Below, one piece after another: positions 1-5,380 of a DNA stretch of 5,380 nt (positions are counted from its first letter, which is position 1; each line of letters starts with the position of its first letter). The position numbers were made by a program, and so were the translations under genes. This stretch comes from SAR86 cluster bacterium (lineage in GTDB: Bacteria > Pseudomonadota > Gammaproteobacteria > Pseudomonadales > Azotimanducaceae). The stretch covers positions 1 through 5,380 of the forward strand of contig JABMOJ010000172.1 of the NCBI GenBank assembly GCA_013204195.1, given 5' to 3'. Under the pieces are notes generated by a model. That model was not told the DNA's origin. It did no database searches and saw only the letters and a program-made list of their open reading frames with translations.

Positions 1-136
1 GGTCCAGATTCAGCGCCAGGGCGGGGTCATACAATAACGAAAGCGGGTAAAGGAATAGGGAAGCCACCAGACTGTCGATCAGAAAAGCCAGGAACCTAGA
101 CCAAAAGCCCACGTAGATCGGGGTTGCGCCGGGCAA
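1..136 (-). CDS. RDD-family membrane protein, N-terminal part (cut by window edge)
   Basis: Only the first 45 codons are visible; the gene continues past base 1. The reading begins at a TTG directly after the TAA of the upstream J-domain gene. An in-frame stop lies just before it, so the start must be this TTG or the GTG at 112-110. A GGAG lies 9 bases upstream of the TTG, which favours it. The peptide has the RDD hallmark: Y8-V-G-F-W-S-R14-F-L-A-F-L-I-D21, meaning an aromatic-Gly-Phe-Trp lead-in, the conserved Arg and an Asp inside the first hydrophobic segment (about residues 15-33). RDD proteins are small multi-span inner-membrane proteins, mostly of unknown function; a few have been linked to ion exchange. 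Tight coupling to the J-domain gene suggests a shared membrane role (inference). Family assignment rests on this N-terminal motif alone. Confidence 0.75.
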   Translation of the reverse strand, partial: MPGATPIYVGFWSRFLAFLIDSLVASLFLYPLSLLYDPALALNLD

Positions 137-868
137 TTACAAATGCTCCATCAGTAGGTCTTTCGCCAGATTGATCTGGGTCGCCAGGTAGTTGGGCCCC
201 CCTCGATCGGGGTGGAATTTCTGCATCAGCTTTCGATGGGCATTAATCACCATTTCTCGCGTCGCCCCGGGCTGCAGTCCCAGTATCTCATAGGCCTGCG
301 CGGTATCCATGGCTGCCGTCGTGGTCGGCGCTTCGAAATGCGCGTGCCAATCAGGATAGTGACGATCAAGATAAGCCGTTAGCACATTAACCGAGTCATT
401 ATCGACTCGGCACTCGCCGAGTAATAGCTGTAATTGCTTCACATCCAGTTGAGACAGTTGTTGGCCGGTAAATTGGCCTTCCAGGATCATGCCGTTCATT
501 GTGCCGCTGTCATGCTCCAGGGTCATGGCAAAAAACCGAGTATCCAGTGCTGAAGTTTGACCACTAGCGGGCTGGACCGGTGCGCCAAAGCCGGTTGTGG
601 CGCGCAGTCGACGATAGAGGCTAGCCAGCCCGAGGCTGCGGCTGATCCAAGGTAATACTCGCATCAAAAAAGGCAGTGCAGCGCCAAGCAGGGCAAATAA
701 CCAGTTGAGGCGCCCGGTCAGTCCCAGAAAAACCAGCATGCCGCCACCGACGACGCTGGCGTAAATATACATAAATTGCCGGATGCTCAGCCGTCGGCGG
801 CCGAGGGCGATTCGCAAGCCGGCGAACAAAATAATTAAAACGACGATTGCCAGGGTCAGCTGCAGCAT
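137..868 (-). CDS. Membrane-anchored J-domain protein (Pam18/Tim14-like C-terminus)
   Basis: 243 residues. The N-terminal third is membranous: hydrophobic segments at about 2-21, 34-50 and 55-72, with an Arg cluster (24-26) after the first. A soluble middle region (about 108-178) contains an acidic, Leu-rich stretch typical of a conserved family of bacterial DnaJ-domain proteins. The C-terminus (about 190-243) is a compact J-domain: helix I around YEILGL, an amphipathic helix II, the invariant HPD (H219-P220-D221) in an HPDRGG loop, and helix III running almost to the end, with no helix IV. This short form resembles mitochondrial Pam18/Tim14, which stimulates Hsp70 at a membrane. The J-domain should therefore activate DnaK; its client is unknown. 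The ATG follows the TAG of the VWA gene directly, with AAGGA 7 bases upstream. The stop is followed at once by the RDD start. It is not classical DnaJ: there is no G/F region and no zinc-finger domain. Confidence 0.9.
   Translation of the reverse strand: MLQLTLAIVVLIILFAGLRIALGRRRLSIRQFMYIYASVVGGGMLVFLGLTGRLNWLFALLGAALPFLMRVLPWISRSLGLASLYRRLRATTGFGAPVQPASGQTSALDTRFFAMTLEHDSGTMNGMILEGQFTGQQLSQLDVKQLQLLLGECRVDNDSVNVLTAYLDRHYPDWHAHFEAPTTTAAMDTAQAYEILGLQPGATREMVINAHRKLMQKFHPDRGGPNYLATQINLAKDLLMEHL
146..149 (-). promoter_or_regulatory. Shine-Dalgarno site for the RDD gene
   Basis: GGAG on the minus strand lies inside the last codons of the J-domain gene, 9 bases before the TTG at 136-134. It supports the rare TTG start and implies translation coupled to termination of the upstream gene. 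Confidence 0.5.
391..422. repeat. Inverted-repeat cluster inside the J-domain gene
   Basis: A perfect 7-base inverted repeat, CCGAGTC (391-397) and GACTCGG (404-410) with a 6-base loop, is followed directly by a second palindrome, ACTCG-c-CGAGT (412-422). The pentamer CGAGT or its complement therefore occurs four times in 32 bases. It lies within coding sequence for residues around 149-159 of the J-domain protein and could fold in the mRNA. It may be chance codon use. Confidence 0.5.
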
Positions 869-1576
869 CTACCGGTCCTTAAATTGGCGGGTAAGCAAGG
901 CAACGCCAGGCCCAGCACGTCGACTGAAATTTTCCAGCGCCTTGCGGCCGCCGGCGGCGTACACAGCCACAGCCGTTAACAGGTCGCGGAGTTCATTGGC
1001 GCTGTGGTGATCAAAGGGTACGCAGGCGCCGCCTGACAGTTGGGCTATTTGTTGGAATGCGCGCGTGACTTGCGCTGAACGGCCTTCCTGAAAGATGAAT
1101 ACAGGTACATTCAATAGGCCTAGCTGGCCGGCGGTTGCGCATAATGGGTCAGTGGCCTCCTCAATAGCGTCGCCGATAAAAACCAGCGCCTGAACTTTGT
1201 GCTGGCGGGCTTCAATCACACAGTGCTCGAGGACACGACCAATCTGGGTCGCACCACCGAGACATCGAACCTGGGCCATTTGCTGCTGCAAGTGTGCAGT
1301 GTCAGTACACCAGCGGTCACAATGAAACTGTTGGAAGCCCCGGTAATAACATAGCTGAACCTGGAGGCCGCCCAGGCTGGCCGTCTCGGCAAACATCTCT
1401 GCCTGGATTCGGCAGGCACTGTCCCACATAGGTTCGCGACTGGCGGTGGCGTCTAAGGCAAAGATCAGGCGCCCAGCATCGGCAGCGCTAGACTTGACCG
1501 GTGTTCGAGCCACTTGGTCGAGAAACTGGCTGACGGCTTGGGAGGGCTTGCCGGGAAGATTAGGGTCCTTGCTCAT
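869..1576 (-). CDS. von Willebrand factor A (VWA)-like domain protein
   Basis: 235 residues with no signal peptide and no membrane segment, so probably cytoplasmic. A VWA-like Rossmann fold fills about residues 35-205. Strand 1 (LIFALD) leads into D42-A-T44-A-S46, a variant of the metal-binding MIDAS motif DxSxS with Thr at the second position. GGAT with T110 fits the MIDAS threonine loop, and the strand LVFIGD ends at D136, the third MIDAS position. Metal binding is therefore plausible. Eight cysteines (55, 76, 86, 90, 105, 119, 146, 185) are many for a protein of this size; C86 and C90 form a CxxxC. In bacteria VWA proteins often act as partners or scaffolds for AAA+ ATPases or chaperones; no ATPase gene is visible here. 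It is first in the minus-strand operon, and its TAG directly precedes the J-domain ATG. AGGA lies only 3 bases before its own ATG, so the ribosome site is cramped. Exact role unknown. Confidence 0.8.
   Translation of the reverse strand: MSKDPNLPGKPSQAVSQFLDQVARTPVKSSAADAGRLIFALDATASREPMWDSACRIQAEMFAETASLGGLQVQLCYYRGFQQFHCDRWCTDTAHLQQQMAQVRCLGGATQIGRVLEHCVIEARQHKVQALVFIGDAIEEATDPLCATAGQLGLLNVPVFIFQEGRSAQVTRAFQQIAQLSGGACVPFDHHSANELRDLLTAVAVYAAGGRKALENFSRRAGPGVALLTRQFKDR
876..880 (-). promoter_or_regulatory. Shine-Dalgarno site for the J-domain gene
   Basis: AAGGA on the minus strand is in the last codons of the VWA gene, 7 bases before the ATG at 868-866. It fixes that start and shows the two genes are translationally coupled. 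Confidence 0.6.
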
Positions 1577-1600
1577 AATTCCTGTTGCTGGTTGGCCTGA

Positions 1601-1628
1601 TTGACTTCTGTGGGTGAATGGTTAACGT
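1601..1628 (+). promoter_or_regulatory. Possible sigma-70 promoter for the 5'-nucleotidase gene
   Basis: TTGACT (1601-1606, 5 of 6 to the -35 consensus) is separated by 16 bases from TAACGT (1623-1628, only 3 of 6 to the -10 consensus). Transcription would begin near 1635, upstream of the preferred start at 1657 but downstream of the alternative ATG at 1618. The weak -10 keeps this tentative. I could not identify a convincing minus-strand promoter for the divergent operon in the same 80-bp spacer. Confidence 0.3.
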
Positions 1629-1656
1629 TACAGCCTCAAGGTTAGGGGTTTTGAGG

Positions 1657-2556
1657 ATGGCGGGCAAATTAAAAAAGCTGGTGGTCGCAACATCAAGCAG
1701 TGCCCTGTTCGATCTCAGCGAGAGTGACAGAGTTTATCGCGAAGAGGGTGTCGCTGCCTATGCGGCTTATCAGATCGCTCGCGAGTCGGAGCCGCTGGCG
1801 CCCGGTGACGCATTTCCGCTAGTGAGAAAGCTGCTGCACTTAAATCAACTACTCGCAGGAGAAGAGCAGGTTGAGGTGATATTGTTGTCCAGAAATACCG
1901 CAGATACCGGTCTGCGGGTGTTTAATTCCATTCAACATCATGCTTTGCCGATATCCAGAGCCGCATTTACTGGCGGCTCGCCACCTTTTCGTTATATGCG
2001 GCCGTTTCGTTGTCACCTGTTTCTCTCGACCAATCCTGAAGATGTTCGCGAAGCCCTCGACAATGGCATGGCAGCGGCCAGTATCTTGCCGTCACCACAA
2101 CAACCCCGAGAGTCAGATCAACTACAGTTTGCCTTCGATGGTGATGCGGTGCTGTTTTCTGACGAGTCAGAGCAAATCTATCAGGCGGCAGGGCTGCAGG
2201 CATTTACCGCCAATGAACAGCAGGCGGCCAACGAGCCGCTGATGGGCGGACCGTTCAAACCGTTCTTGGCGGCTTTACATGATCTACAGAGTGAGTTTCC
2301 AACGGGAGAATGCCCGATTCGAACCGCGTTAGTGACTGCCAGAGCCGCACCTTCTCATGAACGGGTGATCAAGACGCTTAGAGCCTGGAATATTCGTATT
2401 GATGAGTCCTTGTTCCTGGGTGGTATGAGCAAGGCAGAGTTCCTCAAGGCATTTGGGGCAGATGTTTTCTTCGATGATCAGGCTGAGCATTGTCGGCTTG
2501 CCAGCGAATTTGTGCCGACGGGACACGTACCCCATGGCATCACGAACAGACGGTAA
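1657..2556 (+). CDS. Cytosolic 5'-nucleotidase (cN-I / NT5C1-like, HAD-type)
   Basis: 299 residues from the preferred ATG at 1657. Enzymes of this family (Pfam 5-nucleotidase, homologous to animal cytosolic NT5C1) remove the 5'-phosphate from nucleoside or deoxynucleoside monophosphates in the cytoplasm. The N-terminus has LVVATSSSALFDL and then the family block LLSRNTADTGLRVFNSIQHH. HAD motifs follow: FDGDAV (about 160-165, catalytic Asp pair D161 and D163), VTAR (226-229, motif II Thr), a Lys in GMSK (259) and FFDD (271-274, acidic metal ligands). All key residues are present, so it should be active. An upstream in-frame ATG at 1618 would add 13 residues; relatives I recall begin only 6-8 residues before the LVVATSS strand, and AGGGG lies 8 bases before 1657, so the later start is preferred. 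It is divergent from the VWA operon and monocistronic. Confidence 0.9.
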   Translation: MAGKLKKLVVATSSSALFDLSESDRVYREEGVAAYAAYQIARESEPLAPGDAFPLVRKLLHLNQLLAGEEQVEVILLSRNTADTGLRVFNSIQHHALPISRAAFTGGSPPFRYMRPFRCHLFLSTNPEDVREALDNGMAAASILPSPQQPRESDQLQFAFDGDAVLFSDESEQIYQAAGLQAFTANEQQAANEPLMGGPFKPFLAALHDLQSEFPTGECPIRTALVTARAAPSHERVIKTLRAWNIRIDESLFLGGMSKAEFLKAFGADVFFDDQAEHCRLASEFVPTGHVPHGITNRR

Positions 2557-2566
2557 TCATGCGTCA

Positions 2567-2585
2567 GCCCGTGATCGGGTGTTTT
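2567..2585 (+). terminator. Weak intrinsic terminator after the 5'-nucleotidase
   Basis: GCCCG (2567-2571) pairs with CGGGT (2576-2580; four Watson-Crick pairs plus one G-T wobble) around a TGAT loop, followed after one base by TTTT (2582-2585). It starts 11 bases past the nucleotidase stop. Stem and T-run are both short, so termination may be partial. Confidence 0.4.
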
Positions 2586-2642
2586 AAATGGAGAATTTTC
2601 CGAGGGAGCGCATTAAGTCGTTAGAGTCTAATAGAATATTTG

Positions 2643-2673
2643 ATGACATTTTTAGACGATTCGCGTTTATAAT
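2643..2673 (+). promoter_or_regulatory. Probable sigma-70 promoter of cysB
   Basis: A perfect TATAAT at 2668-2673 lies in an AT-rich stretch. Upstream, ATGACA (2643-2648) matches the -35 consensus at 5 of 6, but the 19-base spacer is longer than the ideal 17. Predicted transcription begins near 2680, leaving a leader of about 105 bases before cysB. No other gene could use it. CysB of enterobacteria represses its own promoter, so a CysB site near here is plausible, but I cannot identify one by eye. Confidence 0.5.
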
Positions 2674-2731
2674 AAGGCTTCGCTCAAGGATCAAACCCTG
2701 AATAGTTACAGTGTTAGGTCGCAAGTTCTAG

Positions 2732-3760
<1,029 letters not shown>

Positions 3761-3765
3761 TCTGC

Positions 3766-3785
3766 GTGCTGGTTGATACCAGCAT
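3766..3785 (+). other. Stem-loop immediately downstream of cysB
   Basis: TGCTGGT (3767-3773) and ACCAGCA (3778-3784) form a perfect 7-base stem, extendable by a G-T pair, around a TGAT loop, 6 bases past the cysB stop. No T-run follows, so it is not a canonical intrinsic terminator. It could act as a weak or factor-dependent terminator or as a 3'-end stabiliser. Confidence 0.5.
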
Positions 3786-3869
3786 CGACTGCGCTTCAAA
3801 ACGATCGTTGGCTGAATTTTCTTGCTAAACCCAAGCTGGCCATGAAACAATTTGGTTTCTTTGCAGTGA

Positions 3870-3887
3870 GCTGGTGAATCAACCAGT
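3870..3887. repeat. Inverted repeat upstream of thrH
   Basis: CTGGT (3871-3875) and ACCAG (3882-3886) flank a 6-base GAATCA loop, with a flanking G-T pair. The left arm with its flanking G (GCTGGT) and the right-arm core (ACCAG) repeat those of the hairpin at 3767-3784. It lies where the -35 region of a thrH promoter would be, so it could be an operator or part of a leader structure. A chance repeat is possible. Confidence 0.4.
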
Positions 3888-3902
3888 AGAGACTGTTACC
3901 GT

Positions 3903-3919
3903 TATACTCATCAATAGGA
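3903..3919 (+). promoter_or_regulatory. Candidate -10 box and ribosome binding site of thrH
   Basis: TATACT (3903-3908) matches the -10 consensus at 5 of 6. AGGA (3916-3919) lies 6 bases before the thrH ATG and is a good ribosome site. No good -35 is seen (CAACCA at 3880-3885), so a promoter here would need an activator or be weak; the alternative is read-through from cysB. A start near 3915 would give a leader too short to include AGGA fully, which also counts against the promoter. Confidence 0.35.
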
Positions 3920-3925
3920 TAGGTC

Positions 3926-4540
3926 ATGGATCTTGTTTGTTTAGATCTCGAAGGCGTTTTAGTCCCAGAAATATGGATTGCATTCGCTGAGAAAACCGGC
4001 ATCGAGTCATTACGCGCCACCACGCGGGATATCCCCGACTACGACGTGCTGATGCAGCAACGCTTGCGAATTTTGGCGGAACATAACCTCAAGCTGGATG
4101 ACATCCAAGACGTGATCCAGACACTGGCGCCCATGGATGGCGCGAAAGATTTTCTGGATTCTCTGCGCGCCAGTTATCAGGTGATTATTTTATCTGACAC
4201 TTTCTATGAATTCGCTCAGCCGCTGATGCAACAATTGGCGTGGCCGACCTTGTTCTGCCATCGGCTGATCGTAGATGATGCGGGTAATGTCACGGGCTAT
4301 AAGCTCCGCCAGCAGGACCCCAAGAAAATCTCAGTGCAATCGCTGCATGCGTTGAACTATCGAATCTATGCTGCCGGGGATTCCTATAACGACACAACGA
4401 TGTTGGCAGAAGCCGATGTGGGTTTCCTATTTCGTGCGCCGAAGCATGTTATTGAGGAATTTCCACAGTTCCGTGTCACCGACGACTACGCTGAGTTGCG
4501 TCAATTCATCGATGAGGCGGCGATTAACCCCGGCGTATAA
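3926..4540 (+). CDS. thrH: ThrH, phosphoserine phosphatase / homoserine phosphotransferase
   Basis: 204 residues, one short of the P. aeruginosa ThrH I recall, and highly similar along its length (VLVPEIWIAFAEKTGI, TTRDIPDYDVLM, ILSDTFYEF, AAGDSYNDTTML). It is a HAD-superfamily cytosolic enzyme that hydrolyses phosphoserine and, in P. aeruginosa, moves the phosphate to homoserine, giving homoserine phosphate for threonine synthesis. All HAD motifs are present: D7-L-E9-G-V (Glu replaces the usual second Asp, as in known ThrH), S90-D91-T92 with S90 as the motif II residue, K134 as the likely motif III Lys, and GDSYND 151-156 with D152 and D156. The ATG has AGGA 6 bases upstream. It follows cysB on the same strand after a 165-base gap and converges on pabB with 44 bases between. 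Compared with SerB it lacks the N-terminal ACT-like region, so thrH fits better. Confidence 0.95.
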   Translation: MDLVCLDLEGVLVPEIWIAFAEKTGIESLRATTRDIPDYDVLMQQRLRILAEHNLKLDDIQDVIQTLAPMDGAKDFLDSLRASYQVIILSDTFYEFAQPLMQQLAWPTLFCHRLIVDDAGNVTGYKLRQQDPKKISVQSLHALNYRIYAAGDSYNDTTMLAEADVGFLFRAPKHVIEEFPQFRVTDDYAELRQFIDEAAINPGV

Positions 4541-4584
4541 TTGCGGTCGGTGCGTTTTAGTCGCGGCAGGTGGCCTCGGTCTTA

Positions 4585-5380
4585 TTATTTTGTCAAGGAC
4601 GCCAGGGCGTTACTGATAAAATTGACCTTGGTTAGCGTTTCCTCGTATTCCTGCGCCGCTTCGGAATCAGCCACGATACCGCCGCCACCCCAATAGTGAA
4701 GTTTGTTGTTCGTGCAGATAATGGTGCGAATAGGCAGGTTGGTATCCAGGTTACCGTGATAACTGTAGTAACCAATGGCGCCACAATAAGCCTGCCGTTT
4801 GACCGGCTCAAGCTCAGCGATAATTTGCATGGCCCGGTGTTTCGGTGCGCCGGTGACTGAGCCACCCGGGAAACAGGCGCGTAATAAATCCATGGCGCTC
4901 ACGTCTGGGCGCAACTCGCCACTCACCGAGCTCACAAGGTGATGAACATTGGCGAAGGTGACCAGTTCAAACAGCGAGTCTACGGCAATTGAGCCGGGTA
5001 CGGCGGTCTTGCCCAGGTCATTGCGGAGCAGATCGACGATCATGAGATTCTCGGCCCGATCCTTCTCGCTGCTCTGTAATTCCTCTGCGAGACGCTGGTC
5101 TTCGCTCGGATCTGGATGTCTGGGGCGGGTGCCTTTTATGGGTTGGGTGAGAATCTGTCGATCCGCAACCCGCACCAGGCGCTCCGGTGAAAAACTCAGA
5201 ATGTCGGCGCCCGGTGTTCTTATACAGGCAGAAAATGGCGCCCGCTGGGTTTGCCGTAGCGCTTGATAAAGCCCTAGCGGGTTGCCTCGATACGTTGCGC
5301 TGAAGCGTTGAGCAAAGTTAACCTGGTAGCAGTCGCCCGCATCGATATAGTTTTTGATTTTTTCAAACGCCTGATAATAC
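4585..5380 (-). CDS. pabB: PabB, aminodeoxychorismate synthase component I (C-terminal part)
   Basis: 264 codons are visible. The frame stays open from the stop at 4587-4585 to the window edge, so the N-terminal part, roughly 185 residues judging by E. coli PabB (453), lies outside. A GTG at 5175 is internal and is not the start. PabB joins chorismate with ammonia from the PabA glutaminase to make 4-amino-4-deoxychorismate, the precursor of p-aminobenzoate and folate, in the cytoplasm. In fragment numbering, GDCYQVNFAQRF (15-26) is typical of PabB. PIKGT (80-84) carries the Lys (K82) that marks PabB, where anthranilate synthase TrpE has Ala. EKDRAEN (105-111), DLLRND (116-121), FPGGSVTGAPK (170-180) and GGGGIVADS (231-239) form the chorismate-binding and Mg-binding core. 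It converges on thrH; no strong hairpin is seen in the 44-base gap. Confidence 0.96.
   Translation of the reverse strand, partial: YYQAFEKIKNYIDAGDCYQVNFAQRFSATYRGNPLGLYQALRQTQRAPFSACIRTPGADILSFSPERLVRVADRQILTQPIKGTRPRHPDPSEDQRLAEELQSSEKDRAENLMIVDLLRNDLGKTAVPGSIAVDSLFELVTFANVHHLVSSVSGELRPDVSAMDLLRACFPGGSVTGAPKHRAMQIIAELEPVKRQAYCGAIGYYSYHGNLDTNLPIRTIICTNNKLHYWGGGGIVADSEAAQEYEETLTKVNFISNALASLTK

Noticed and set aside
783..1010. Plus-strand ORF of 75 codons across the J-domain/VWA junction
   Set aside because: It is antisense to two well-supported genes, rich in Arg and Ser in the way of out-of-frame translations, and has no recognisable domain.
2559..2624. 21-residue ORF starting 2 bases after the nucleotidase stop
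   Set aside because: It lies over the terminator-like hairpin and has no ribosome site; it looks like chance.
2588..2701. Small 37-residue ORF between the nucleotidase and cysB
   Set aside because: It has no ribosome binding site (TTTTAA precedes the ATG), overlaps the cysB promoter, and its AT-rich composition explains the residues.
3796..4023. Minus-strand ORF opposite the thrH upstream region
   Set aside because: It overlaps the start of thrH on the opposite strand and shows no domain; its start and ribosome site are not convincing.
4541..4584. Bidirectional terminator between thrH and pabB
   Set aside because: There is a T-rich stretch near 4580-4590 but only 3-base stems around it, so no terminator is supported.
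4585..5175. Short 196-residue pabB starting at the GTG at 5175
   Set aside because: The same frame continues upstream with clear PabB sequence (GDCYQVNFAQRF, SFSPERL) to the window edge, so the GTG is an internal valine codon.

Overview
The window looks like a piece of a gammaproteobacterial chromosome with moderate GC, probably from the Pseudomonadales/Cellvibrionales side. The evidence is a full-length CysB of 324 residues that is near-collinear with the enterobacterial and pseudomonad protein, and a ThrH-type homoserine phosphotransferase, which is best known from Pseudomonas. ThrH lies tail to tail with pabB; from memory, the cysB / thrH / pabB neighbourhood also occurs in P. aeruginosa. 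There are no mobile elements, tRNAs, rRNAs or CRISPR arrays, and all genes look intact except the two cut by the window edges.

Left part (1-1576, minus strand): three genes packed head to tail, read from right to left. They are a soluble von Willebrand factor A-like protein, a membrane-anchored protein with a C-terminal Pam18/Tim14-like J-domain, and the start of an RDD-family membrane protein cut by the window edge. Each stop codon is followed directly by the next start (TAG-ATG and TAA-TTG), so this is almost certainly one translationally coupled operon. I know no assigned function for the trio; it is the least understood part of the window.

Centre (1577-2785): an 80-bp divergent spacer leads to a cytosolic 5'-nucleotidase (cN-I/NT5C1-like, HAD-type phosphatase) on the plus strand. 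A 229-bp non-coding stretch follows, with a weak terminator-like hairpin and a good sigma-70 -10 box for the next gene.

Right part (2786-5380): cysB (regulator of sulfur assimilation) and thrH (phosphoserine phosphatase / homoserine phosphotransferase) on the plus strand are separated by 165 bp holding two hairpins with the same arm sequence. A 44-bp gap with no clear terminator separates thrH from the convergent 3' part of pabB (aminodeoxychorismate synthase component I, folate pathway). These genes share a theme of amino-acid and cofactor biosynthesis but are not one operon.

The window is mostly ordinary housekeeping sequence. The points worth a second look are the VWA / Pam18-like / RDD module, the repeated hairpin arms between cysB and thrH, and the absence of cysH from that gap.
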